From NCBI GenBank assembly GCA_003694775.1, contig RFJV01000206.1, forward strand, positions 1 through 7,659: 7,659 nt of DNA, given 5' to 3'. This stretch comes from Chloroflexota bacterium (lineage in GTDB: Bacteria; Chloroflexota; Anaerolineae; 4572-78; J111). Below are positions 1 to 6,502 of this stretch, in pieces. Made by a program: the position numbers and the translations under genes. Within the stretch, counting starts at the first letter, position 1. Each line of letters begins with the position of its first letter. The notes under the pieces were generated by a model. The model worked only from the letters and a program-made list of their open reading frames with translations. It ran no database searches and was not told where the DNA came from.

Positions 1-8
1 CACCGTCC

Positions 9-37
9 ATTATACAGGATTTTTTATTAAGATTCAA
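9..37 (-). promoter_or_regulatory. Outward-facing sigma-70-type promoter
   Basis: Read on the minus strand, TTGAAT (plus positions 32-37) is followed after 17 nt by TATAAT (plus positions 9-14). The -35 box matches TTGACA at 4 of 6 positions and the -10 box is perfect. The -35 overlaps the stop codon of the membrane-protein gene at 34-1233. Transcription would start near the left edge and leave the window, so the promoter probably serves a separate downstream gene in the same direction. The call rests on sequence match only. Confidence 0.5.
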
Positions 38-1233
38 GCTGTTTTTACCGGTTCAAACACAACCAAACGCTCATCACCCGACCGGTAGCGGTCGGGATAT
101 TTCACGCCCTGCCGGTCGGCTTGAAACCAGCGGAATCGGTCTTTTTCTTTGATGTACAGTTCTGTCCACCACTCCGACCCGCCGGCATCAAAGCAAATCC
201 AGGGCGTGAGTCTATCACGATGAGAAAGAATCAGCCGGCCCTCCGGGGTTGAGGATACGTCGGTGATGCCGCTGATAACCAGGACATCATCCCGGTCGGT
301 TACGGTCACCCAACTGCCGCGGTACTGAAACAAGACCGTGAAACGCAGGGGCCGTCCAGGGCCATCGAGCGACAGGTCAGGCGTTCCCAACACCCGCCGG
401 CCCACCCGGACGAGGAACGTTTTTCCGTCCAGATGCTCCCGCCACCAGGTGTCATCAGCAGGCAGGAAGCGGTAGTCCAGCGGGTCGGAGGACCAGGCCG
501 GTTCGGCCTTGTCTTGAAGCACAAAGAAGTCTTCCCGGTGCAGTTCTTGTTGGAATTTCCGGTACTCTATCTGGTCGCTGTCCCAGACGATGCGGGTGAG
601 CTGGTTCCGGTTTTCCCGGCAGTAAATCCCGCCGTAAAATTCCTTTTCCCACGGCTGGCCCAGAATTCGGACGCAGTCGGCGGAAATGGACAGCGTCTCG
701 CCCCTCGATTGTTTCCGGACTTCCCGGATATCCCGAACGATAATGATGCTTCCTCCTATCCACAGGAGGAGATGGTTTTTCCAGCAGTATCCCAGGGAAA
801 TGCCGTGGTGGTATACAAAACCGAGGTATCTATCCGGTACATATTCAAATGAATATTCTACATCTGCCGCGGTACACCGGATGGCATGGTACCAATGAGC
901 CGGAAACCAGCGGGCCAATGTCCGGGCGATGGGGGAGTGTTCGGTGGTGTACAGTTGAAACGGGGGAGGACGGCGGCCACGATATACCGCCGGTATCACC
1001 GACCCTCCTATTATCAAAAAGAGGGCCACAAAGAACAGCCAGGGCGGCAGGTTCCAGAAACCCACGGCCAAAAAGGCCATCATCGAAAGCCACAAAACCA
1101 GGCCAAGCCAGGCCATCACCGGTGCAGTTTCTGACCACGGCATCCGGAAGAAGCGGACCTCAATCAGCAAGGCGCCTCCCAGAACAGCAAGCAAAACGGC
1201 GGTGGAGAAGAAGGCCGGTCCCCAATAATTCAT
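34..1233 (-). CDS. Uncharacterised membrane-anchored protein
   Basis: I do not recognise this 399-residue protein. Three strongly hydrophobic segments lie at its N-terminus, at about residues 8-26, 38-59 and 63-84. They are followed by an Arg-rich stretch (residues 85-88) and a soluble region of about 310 residues rich in Trp, Tyr and Arg. A fourth, weaker hydrophobic stretch at 154-166 is more likely a buried strand than a membrane span. The positive charge after the third segment suggests that the soluble part is cytoplasmic. No catalytic motif is evident. The ATG start is supported by a GAGG Shine-Dalgarno (plus 1242-1245) 8 nt upstream, and the membrane segments begin immediately after it. 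The gene diverges from the partner-switching operon across a 113-bp gap, so the two could share regulation, but nothing in the sequence ties their functions together. That it is a real gene is well supported; its role is unknown. Confidence 0.85.
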   Translation of the reverse strand: MNYWGPAFFSTAVLLAVLGGALLIEVRFFRMPWSETAPVMAWLGLVLWLSMMAFLAVGFWNLPPWLFFVALFLIIGGSVIPAVYRGRRPPPFQLYTTEHSPIARTLARWFPAHWYHAIRCTAADVEYSFEYVPDRYLGFVYHHGISLGYCWKNHLLLWIGGSIIIVRDIREVRKQSRGETLSISADCVRILGQPWEKEFYGGIYCRENRNQLTRIVWDSDQIEYRKFQQELHREDFFVLQDKAEPAWSSDPLDYRFLPADDTWWREHLDGKTFLVRVGRRVLGTPDLSLDGPGRPLRFTVLFQYRGSWVTVTDRDDVLVISGITDVSSTPEGRLILSHRDRLTPWICFDAGGSEWWTELYIKEKDRFRWFQADRQGVKYPDRYRSGDERLVVFEPVKTA

Positions 1234-1259
1234 TCTTCAAACCTCACTGCCCACTACCG

Positions 1260-1283
1260 TAAATTCGTAAATTCGCAGATTCG
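1260..1283 (+). repeat. Three-unit octamer repeat (TAAATTCG type)
   Basis: Three contiguous 8-bp units start at 1260, 1268 and 1276: TAAATTCG, TAAATTCG and CAGATTCG. The same unit recurs in the longer array at 6373-6436. The copies lie in the divergent intergenic gap, directly upstream of the predicted -10 box of the STAS operon, and they supply the sequence where its -35 box would be. Confidence 0.8.
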
Positions 1284-1292
1284 TAGTATAAT
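1264..1292 (+). promoter_or_regulatory. Probable promoter of the STAS-kinase-phosphatase operon
   Basis: A perfect TATAAT lies at 1287-1292. At 17-nt spacing the -35 position is TTCGTA (1264-1269), only 3 of 6 matches to TTGACA, and it falls inside the octamer repeat. Transcription would begin near 1299, giving a leader of about 48 nt before the STAS start codon. The opposite strand reads TATACT over 1285-1290, so a weak promoter for the divergent membrane-protein gene could overlap it. I see no clear -35 for that one. The weak -35 suggests that an activator or an alternative sigma factor may be needed. Confidence 0.5.
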
Positions 1293-1322
1293 GCCATTTC
1301 TGTACACCAAAAAATTTCAACA

Positions 1323-1339
1323 CCACCTGTTTCAGGAGG
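1323..1339 (+). promoter_or_regulatory. Strong Shine-Dalgarno inside a small hairpin
   Basis: A full AGGAGG (1334-1339) stands 7 nt before the ATG at 1347 and fixes the start of the STAS gene. The same bases can pair with the sequence just upstream. CCTG (1326-1329) pairs with CAGG (1333-1336) across a TTT loop, and after one A-A mismatch CC (1323-1324) pairs with GG (1338-1339). The whole Shine-Dalgarno would then be in the stem. The ribosome site is well supported; any control by the hairpin is inference. Confidence 0.6.
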
Positions 1340-1346
1340 CGCAGGA

Positions 1347-1682
1347 ATGGAAGTCACCCACAAGCAGTTACGCCGCTGTGACCTGGTCACCGTTTCCGGA
1401 CGCATCGACGCGGCGACGGTCAAACAGCTTTCCGATGTCCTGTCCGAAATCAAGAATGCCGGACGGTACAACATTGTCCTGAATATGAAAAACGTCACCT
1501 ATATTTCCAGCGCCGGCTTGAGTGAACTCATCGACACCCAGAACACCTGCAAACAGCTCAATCGGGGAGAGCTGGTGCTGGCCGAAGTACCCGACCGCAT
1601 CATGGACGTTCTGAAGCTGGCCGGCTTGACTTCCCTGTTCAAAATTTTTACCACAGAAACCGAGGCTGTAGGGTATTTCTAA
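1347..1682 (+). CDS. STAS-domain anti-sigma-factor antagonist (RsbV/SpoIIAA-like)
   Basis: This 111-residue protein is a single STAS domain, the usual length for the family. In partner switching, the unphosphorylated form binds an RsbW-type kinase and frees that kinase's target; phosphorylation on a conserved serine ends the binding. Visible family features are the opening strand with VSGRID (residues 16-21), the LNMKNVTYISSAGL block (45-58) and the VLKLAGLTSLF helix near the C-terminus (88-98). The phosphorylatable residue is probably Ser55, with Ser54 adjacent. The block reads SSAG where SpoIIAA and RsbV have DSSG or DSTG, so the acidic residue before the serine is missing; this variant seems common in other bacterial STAS antagonists, from memory. 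A perfect Shine-Dalgarno supports the ATG. It is the first gene of a four-gene plus-strand cluster and ends 1 nt before the kinase start. The target pathway is unknown. Confidence 0.93.
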   Translation: MEVTHKQLRRCDLVTVSGRIDAATVKQLSDVLSEIKNAGRYNIVLNMKNVTYISSAGLSELIDTQNTCKQLNRGELVLAEVPDRIMDVLKLAGLTSLFKIFTTETEAVGYF

Positions 1683-1683
1683 A

Positions 1684-2112
1684 TTGAGCCGCCGGCAGAC
1701 CCTGACCGTAGACGGATACTACAAAAACCTCAAAAAGATTGCCGATTTTGTCACTGCCGCGGCCCGGCAGGCCGGCATGGACGAGGACGAGGTCTATGCC
1801 GTGCAGATGGCCGTCGACGAGGCCTGCACCAACATCATCGAGCATGCTTACGGCGGCGAGGGCCGCGGCAAAATCCGGCTCACCTGCCAGCCCCTGCCCA
1901 ACGGCCTGCAGGTCACCATCCACGACCAGGGCCGCCCCTTCGACCCGGCCAAAGTTCCGGTCCTCAACCCCAACTCCCCGGCTGAAACCCGTTCGCCCGG
2001 CGGGATGGGCCTCTTTTTCATCTACCGCCTGATGGACCGGGTGGAATTCCAGCCTTCGTCTGCCGGAGAAAACCGGCTGGTGCTGGTCAAACAGCGGAAA
2101 ACACAGCCATGA
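1684..2112 (+). CDS. RsbW/SpoIIAB-like serine kinase (anti-sigma factor type, HATPase_c)
   Basis: This 142-residue protein is a GHKL-fold ATPase, the size of RsbW and SpoIIAB. Such kinases phosphorylate their STAS antagonist using ATP and otherwise sequester a sigma factor or other target. The ATP-binding motifs are clear. The N box is VDEACTNIIEHAY (44-56), with Glu46 as likely general base and Asn50 as likely Mg ligand; the G1 box is DQGRPFDP (81-88); and GGMGLFFI (106-113) forms the ATP-lid and G2 region. The start is TTG at 1684, 1 nt after the STAS stop, with only a poor GTAGGG upstream. Translation therefore probably depends on coupling to the STAS gene. No in-frame ATG precedes the conserved domain at a better place. 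The stop overlaps the phosphatase start by 4 nt (ATGA). No sigma factor lies in the window, so calling it an anti-sigma factor rests on family membership only. Confidence 0.92.
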   Translation: MSRRQTLTVDGYYKNLKKIADFVTAAARQAGMDEDEVYAVQMAVDEACTNIIEHAYGGEGRGKIRLTCQPLPNGLQVTIHDQGRPFDPAKVPVLNPNSPAETRSPGGMGLFFIYRLMDRVEFQPSSAGENRLVLVKQRKTQP

Positions 2113-4982
2113 CGGCCTCAAACGTACCCCAAACAACCAACCGCTCCGAACTTTGGCGGCTTAAACAGCTGGCGCTGGTCAGCCAGGTAGCCACCCAGGT
2201 CACCAGCATCCTGGAGCTGGATGAGCTGTTCGTCCGCGTGGTCGGCCTGATTTACCAGACCTTTGAGTTCTACGCCGTTTCCCTGTATACCCTGGAAGGC
2301 GACTACCTGGTTCTGCGCGCCCAGGCCGGCCCGGCCAAAACCTTTTCCGCCGACGAAGCCTTCATCCCCACCGACGCCGAAAAAATCCCCCTGGGCAAAG
2401 GAATTATCGGCTGGGTAGCCGCCAACCAGCAGGAGCTGGTGGTCACCGATGTGTGGAAAGAGCGGCGCTTCCGCTACAGTCCGGAATTTCCCAACACCGA
2501 GGCAGAAATCGCCCTGCCCCTCAAGGTGGAAGACCGCCTGCTGGGCGTGCTGGACGTGCAGTTGGACTACCCGGAAGATTTTGATGAAAGCGACCTGCTG
2601 GTTCTGCGCGCCCTGGCTGGCCAGGTGTCGATGGCTATCGAAGACACCCGCCTCTACGCCGAAGCCGCTCGCCGCGGGGAACATCTGGCCACCATCTCCG
2701 CGGTCAGTTGGGCGATTGCCTCCATTCTGGATGTGGACCGGCTCCTGGAGCAGGTCTGCGAATTGATTCGTCACTACTTCCACTACCCGTGCGTGCAGGT
2801 TTTCACCGTCAACCCCGGACGCGGGCGCATCGAATACCGGGCCGGCAGTGGGCGTCAGGCCGACATCCTCCGCCAGACACCGCTCACCTATCCGCTGGAC
2901 GACCCGCACGGCATCATTCCCCTGGTGGCCCGTACCGGAGAGACCATCCTGGCAAACGATGTGACCGCCTTTCCGGCCTACCGGCCTTCTGGCGTGGTTC
3001 CCCCCACTACCCGCTCGGAACTGACGGTGCCGCTGGTCTACAACGAGGAAGTGCTGGGCGTGCTCGACGTGCAGAGCGACGAGGTCAACGCCTTTACCCC
3101 GGACGACCGGGCCACCATGGAAACGCTGGCGGCCAACATCGGTGTGGCTCTGCGCAATGCCAACCTGTACCGCTCGGAGCGCTGGCGGCGGCAGGTCGCC
3201 GACAGCCTGCGCCGCATTTCCGGCGCACTCATCACCGACGTAGACCTGCAGTCTATCCTGAAAACCATCCTGGCAGAACTGAAGCGCAATCTCCCTGCCG
3301 ACGCTCTGACCCTGTGGCTTTTTGTCGACGCCCAGGTGGGCGCGCCTTCCGCAGAAAACGAACCCGGCCAGAAAAGAAGCCGCCGCCTGCTCCTGTCGAC
3401 CACCGAGCCGGCGGATGTGGTCTCCTTTGAGCCGAATTTTGAACCGCGCCGCGACCCCTGGCTCCAGGCGGGCCTCCACTCCAGCGAGCCGGTTATCCGC
3501 CAGCCCAACCACCCCCCCGACCCGGTGGCCGCACGGCTGGGCTACCCCGCCGACCATTCGGCCATTGTGGCCCCTCTCCAGGTGCAGAAGCGCCGGCTGG
3601 GTCTGCTCACCCTGACCCACCACGAACCGGGCAAATACGGCGCAGAAGCCCACGCGGTGACCACGGCCTTTGCCAACCAGGCCGCCATTGCCATTGAAAA
3701 CGCCCGGCTTTTTCACGTTGCCCAAACCGAGGCCCGCATCAGCCGCGCCCTTCTGCAGGTGGCTGAAGCGGCCCAGGATATGGACAACCTGGAACCGGCG
3801 CTGGTCGCCATTACCCAGGTGGCCTCGCTCATTACCCAGGTGGAAGGCTGTGCCATCTGGCTCCGCCAGCAAAACGACACCACCTACCACCCCACCGCCT
3901 GCTCCGGCCTGTCGCCGCAGGGGCAGGAATTCTTCCAGCAGTGCCTTCTCTCCCCGGCGCAGGTTCCGGCCCTGTCTGCCCTCAACCGCCACCGCCAGCC
4001 GGTGGTCATTCTGAACGCCGCCGCAGATGCCCGCTTCCCGGCGAACATTGCCGCCGGTCTAGGGGTCAGTGCGCTGGCCCTCCTGCCCATTGTGGCCCAC
4101 GGCGACATGCTGGGCCTGATGCTGGTCTCCTTCAGCGCCCCGGCCCTGATTCGCCATGACGACATCCGCCTGCTGTCTGGCATTGCCCGGCAGGCCGCAG
4201 TGGCCATCGAAAGCAAGTTCCTGTACGACCAGAAGCTCCAGCAGGAGCGGCTGGCCCACGAACTGCAACTGGCAAAAGAGATTCAAACCTCGCTCATTCC
4301 GGCCAGGCCGCCAGACCTGCCCGGCTGGGAGCTGGCGGCCTGCTGGCGAGCGGCGCAGGAAGTGGCCGGCGATTTTTACGACTTCATCGAAGTATCGCCC
4401 CACCGGCTGGGGCTGGTCATTGCCGACGTGTCGGGCAAGGGCCTGCCCGCGGCCATGTTTATGGCCCTCACCCGCTCCCTCATCCGGGCCGTGGCCCCCG
4501 GTCAGCACGACCCGCGGGCCGTGCTGACCCGCGTCAACCAGCTTCTGCTTCCCGACACCCGCCGCGGCAAGTTTGTATCGCTGTTCTACGCCATCCTCGA
4601 TACCCAAACCGGTGAACTGACCTACAGCAATGCCGGGCATAACCCGCCGTTCCTTCTGCGCGGGGACGGCACGCTGGAAAGTCTGGCGTTGCCGGGGATT
4701 GTCCTCGGCGTCAAGCCGGATATCGAACCTCAGAAAGGCCGCACCCGCCTGCTCCCCGGCGATGGGGTGGTCTTCTACACCGACGGCGTGACCGAGGTTT
4801 TCAACGACGCGGCAGATATTTTCGGCGAGGCGCGCCTGCGCGACGTTATCCAGGCCGGCTGGGACAATGGCCCGCAGGCGCTGGTCGACCGGATTCAGGC
4901 CGCGGTCAACCGCTTCAGCGCCACAGCTCTGCCGCACGATGACTTTACCCTGCTGATTTTGAGAAGACAGAATGCCCGCTAA
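2109..4982 (+). CDS. Four-GAF-domain PP2C/SpoIIE-family phosphatase (RsbU-like)
   Basis: This 957-residue sensor phosphatase would dephosphorylate the STAS protein encoded upstream. Four GAF domains are recognisable by their repeated closing helix: about 38-183, 207-354, 378-535 and 562-706, ending in AIEDTRLY, ALRNANLY, AIENARLF and AIESKFLY. A charged linker (about 707-722) leads into the helix LQLAKEIQTSLIP (719-731) that typically opens RsbU phosphatase domains. The PP2C metal ligands look intact: GDFYD (754-758, Asp755 and Asp758), IADVSGKG (771-778, Asp773), YTDGVTE (890-896, Asp892) and PHDDFTLL (942-949, Asp944/Asp945). NAGHNPP (841-847) is also family-typical. There is no signal peptide or membrane segment, so it is cytosolic. 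GAF3 is the most divergent and holds an acidic and basic insert at about 408-427. The ligands of the GAF domains cannot be told from sequence. The ATG overlaps the kinase stop by 4 nt. Confidence 0.95.
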   Translation: MTASNVPQTTNRSELWRLKQLALVSQVATQVTSILELDELFVRVVGLIYQTFEFYAVSLYTLEGDYLVLRAQAGPAKTFSADEAFIPTDAEKIPLGKGIIGWVAANQQELVVTDVWKERRFRYSPEFPNTEAEIALPLKVEDRLLGVLDVQLDYPEDFDESDLLVLRALAGQVSMAIEDTRLYAEAARRGEHLATISAVSWAIASILDVDRLLEQVCELIRHYFHYPCVQVFTVNPGRGRIEYRAGSGRQADILRQTPLTYPLDDPHGIIPLVARTGETILANDVTAFPAYRPSGVVPPTTRSELTVPLVYNEEVLGVLDVQSDEVNAFTPDDRATMETLAANIGVALRNANLYRSERWRRQVADSLRRISGALITDVDLQSILKTILAELKRNLPADALTLWLFVDAQVGAPSAENEPGQKRSRRLLLSTTEPADVVSFEPNFEPRRDPWLQAGLHSSEPVIRQPNHPPDPVAARLGYPADHSAIVAPLQVQKRRLGLLTLTHHEPGKYGAEAHAVTTAFANQAAIAIENARLFHVAQTEARISRALLQVAEAAQDMDNLEPALVAITQVASLITQVEGCAIWLRQQNDTTYHPTACSGLSPQGQEFFQQCLLSPAQVPALSALNRHRQPVVILNAAADARFPANIAAGLGVSALALLPIVAHGDMLGLMLVSFSAPALIRHDDIRLLSGIARQAAVAIESKFLYDQKLQQERLAHELQLAKEIQTSLIPARPPDLPGWELAACWRAAQEVAGDFYDFIEVSPHRLGLVIADVSGKGLPAAMFMALTRSLIRAVAPGQHDPRAVLTRVNQLLLPDTRRGKFVSLFYAILDTQTGELTYSNAGHNPPFLLRGDGTLESLALPGIVLGVKPDIEPQKGRTRLLPGDGVVFYTDGVTEVFNDAADIFGEARLRDVIQAGWDNGPQALVDRIQAAVNRFSATALPHDDFTLLILRRQNAR

Positions 4983-6219
4983 AACTGCATCGCCAACCAT
5001 TGAAAAAACATTTCACTCCGCCGCCCACGTACGCCGTCTCCCGGAACGGGACGTGCTGGAAGAGGGCTGGCTCCACCAGCTTTTTCTGATTACCCACGTG
5101 CTGGCCGCCTGGCCGGCCTGGAAGCTGGCCCTGATGGTGCTGGGCGCGACCGCGCTGGTGTGGTATGTCTGGCTTCCGCTGGGGCCGTTCTCCCTGACCG
5201 CGGCGGCAATCTTTTTGGGGTTTGTTCTGCTGGACTGGGCCTTACTGCTGAATCTGCCGCAGGCCGGCCTGTCGTACGGACCGGTGGGGCCGCAACTGCT
5301 GGTGATGACCACCCCCCGGCTGGTCTCAGCCGTGCTGTTGGGGCTGGTCGCCCGGCTGGCGGGCTGGCACGGCGCGGCGGTTGTGCCCATCTCCGGGCTG
5401 AGTCTGATACAAATGCTGGGCGCGGCGGTGTACGTATGGGGCGCGCTGGTCGAGCCGTTCCGCCTGACCCTCACCCGCCGGAAACTGCATTCGGCCTACC
5501 TGAAAGGCGCGTCTCCCCCCATCCGTCTGCTCCACATCAGCGACCTGCACATCGAGCGGCTGACCCGCCGCGAAGCGTTCCTGCTGGAGCTGGTCGCCGA
5601 AGCCAAACCCGACCTCATCGTCATCACCGGCGATTACCTGAACCTTTCTTACGTGGACGACCCCCTGGCCCGCAGTGAAGTGCGCAAACTGCTGGCCCGT
5701 CTGCACGCTCCGCTGGGCGTGTACGCCACGCTGGGCAGTCCGCCGGTAGACCCCCGCACCACCACGCCCTCTCTCTTTGAGGGGCTGGAGCACATCCGCC
5801 TCCTGCGCGACGAGGTCGCCGTGCTGAACCTGCCGGACGGTCGCCGCCTGTCTTTGCTGGGCCTGGACTGCGACCACGCCCTGGACATCGACGCGGAGGT
5901 GTTCCGGGCGCTGGTTGACCTGGCCCCGGCAGATTCGGCCCGTATTCTGCTGTACCATTCGCCGGAGCTGATGCCGCTGGTTCAGCAGTACCCGGTAGAC
6001 CTGTACCTGTGCGGCCATACGCACGGCGGGCAGGTGCGTCTGCCGGTTTTCGGGGCCTTGCTGACCAGCAGTGCCCTGGGCAAACGGTACGAGATGGGGC
6101 TGTACCAGGAACAGGGCACCACGCTGTACATCAGCCGGGGAGTCGGTCTGGAAGGGCTGAGCGCCCCCCGCCTGCGCCTGCTCTGCCCCCCGGAAATCAT
6201 TCTGTGGGAACTGAGTTGA
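4972..6219 (+). CDS. Membrane metallophosphoesterase with altered GNHD motif
   Basis: This 415-residue protein has four likely membrane spans (about 50-70, 73-95, 106-130 and 134-160). A basic stretch follows (164-171), and a calcineurin-like metallophosphoesterase domain runs from 184 to the end, resembling YkuE-type enzymes. With four spans the catalytic domain would be cytoplasmic if the N-terminus is. Visible motifs are SDLH (190-193, Asp191 and His193), GDYLN (220-224), YHSPE (328-332, His329) and CGHTHGG (347-353). The expected GNHD is absent: after GVYATL the protein reads GSPPVD (255-260), losing the metal-binding Asn and the catalytic His of that motif. The surrounding sequence is family-like. 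The ATG overlaps the phosphatase gene by 11 nt, with GAGAAG 5 nt upstream, so it belongs to the same operon. Translation ends at tandem in-frame stops (TGA TAG). The substrate is unknown; activity may be altered or lost. Confidence 0.9.
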   Translation: MPAKTASPTIEKTFHSAAHVRRLPERDVLEEGWLHQLFLITHVLAAWPAWKLALMVLGATALVWYVWLPLGPFSLTAAAIFLGFVLLDWALLLNLPQAGLSYGPVGPQLLVMTTPRLVSAVLLGLVARLAGWHGAAVVPISGLSLIQMLGAAVYVWGALVEPFRLTLTRRKLHSAYLKGASPPIRLLHISDLHIERLTRREAFLLELVAEAKPDLIVITGDYLNLSYVDDPLARSEVRKLLARLHAPLGVYATLGSPPVDPRTTTPSLFEGLEHIRLLRDEVAVLNLPDGRRLSLLGLDCDHALDIDAEVFRALVDLAPADSARILLYHSPELMPLVQQYPVDLYLCGHTHGGQVRLPVFGALLTSSALGKRYEMGLYQEQGTTLYISRGVGLEGLSAPRLRLLCPPEIILWELS

Positions 6220-6251
6220 TAGTGAAAAATGGTGGAATCTACTCAGCCGTC

Positions 6252-6278
6252 CACGAATAAAACACGAATTCACGAATA
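6252..6278 (-). repeat. Inverted copies of the octamer repeat
   Basis: The plus strand reads CACGAATA (6252-6259), CACGAATT (6263-6270) and CACGAATA (6271-6278). These are reverse complements of the ATTCG-bearing octamers found at 6373-6436. The ten bases 6269-6278 (TTCACGAATA) are a perfect inverted match to 6431-6440, so the two ends of the gap could pair. Confidence 0.7.
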
Positions 6279-6338
6279 ACTAACCTCGCCGGCAGTACTG
6301 GTAAGCAGGACGTAACTGCTCAGATTTTGCAGGCTGTT

Positions 6339-6355
6339 CCGGAAACCGGCTTTTT
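6339..6355 (+). terminator. Possible weak intrinsic terminator after the operon
   Basis: CCGG, a three-base AAA loop and CCGG (6339-6349) are followed by C and five T residues (6351-6355). The stem has only four GC pairs, but CAGG (6330-6333) and CCTG (6357-6360) could add an outer stem. It lies about 120 bp after the last stop of the plus-strand operon. The short stem makes this tentative. Confidence 0.25.
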
Positions 6356-6361
6356 CCCTGG

Positions 6362-6476
6362 TACGTTTTACGTCCGCTCGTCCATTCGTCCATTCGTAAA
6401 TTCGTCTATTCGTAAATTCGTAAATTTGTGTATTCGTGAAAAATTCGCGGACGGGTGAAAAGTAACGTAAAACGTA
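6362..6476. repeat. 12-bp perfect inverted repeat flanking the octamer array
   Basis: TACGTTTTACGT (6362-6373) and ACGTAAAACGTA (6465-6476) are exact reverse complements. They enclose the octamer array, with 91 bp between the arms. A further inverted copy of eight bases, GTTTTACG at 6484-6491, can pair with CGTAAAAC at 6466-6473, so two hairpins would compete for the right arm. Confidence 0.75.
6373..6436 (+). repeat. Eight-unit tandem octamer array (TNNATTCG)
   Basis: Eight contiguous 8-bp units start at 6373, 6381, 6389, 6397, 6405, 6413, 6421 and 6429: TCCGCTCG, TCCATTCG twice, TAAATTCG, TCTATTCG, TAAATTCG, TAAATTTG and TGTATTCG. An imperfect longer unit follows at 6437-6447. Positions 2-3 vary and the ATTCG core is conserved. 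The unit length is not a multiple of three. The array shares its unit with 1260-1283. Confidence 0.85.
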
Positions 6477-6502
6477 AGGTAATGTTTTACGAAACCAACC
6501 AC

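Noticed and set aside
2118..3992. Minus-strand open frame of 624 codons inside the phosphatase gene
   Set aside because: It is antisense to a gene with clear GAF and PP2C motifs; its translation is low-complexity Gly/Val/Gln-rich with no domain, as expected from the complement of GC-rich codons.
4059..5000. Minus-strand open frame of 313 codons over the phosphatase domain
   Set aside because: It overlaps the conserved PP2C motifs on the other strand and shows no recognisable family sequence.
5722..5760. Frameshift as the cause of the missing GNHD motif
   Set aside because: Neither alternative frame encodes GNHD, and the sequence on both sides stays in frame with family-like motifs.
6480..6485. 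TAATGT as a -10 box for the PfkB kinase gene
   Set aside because: Only three bases match the consensus and no -35 lies at proper spacing.
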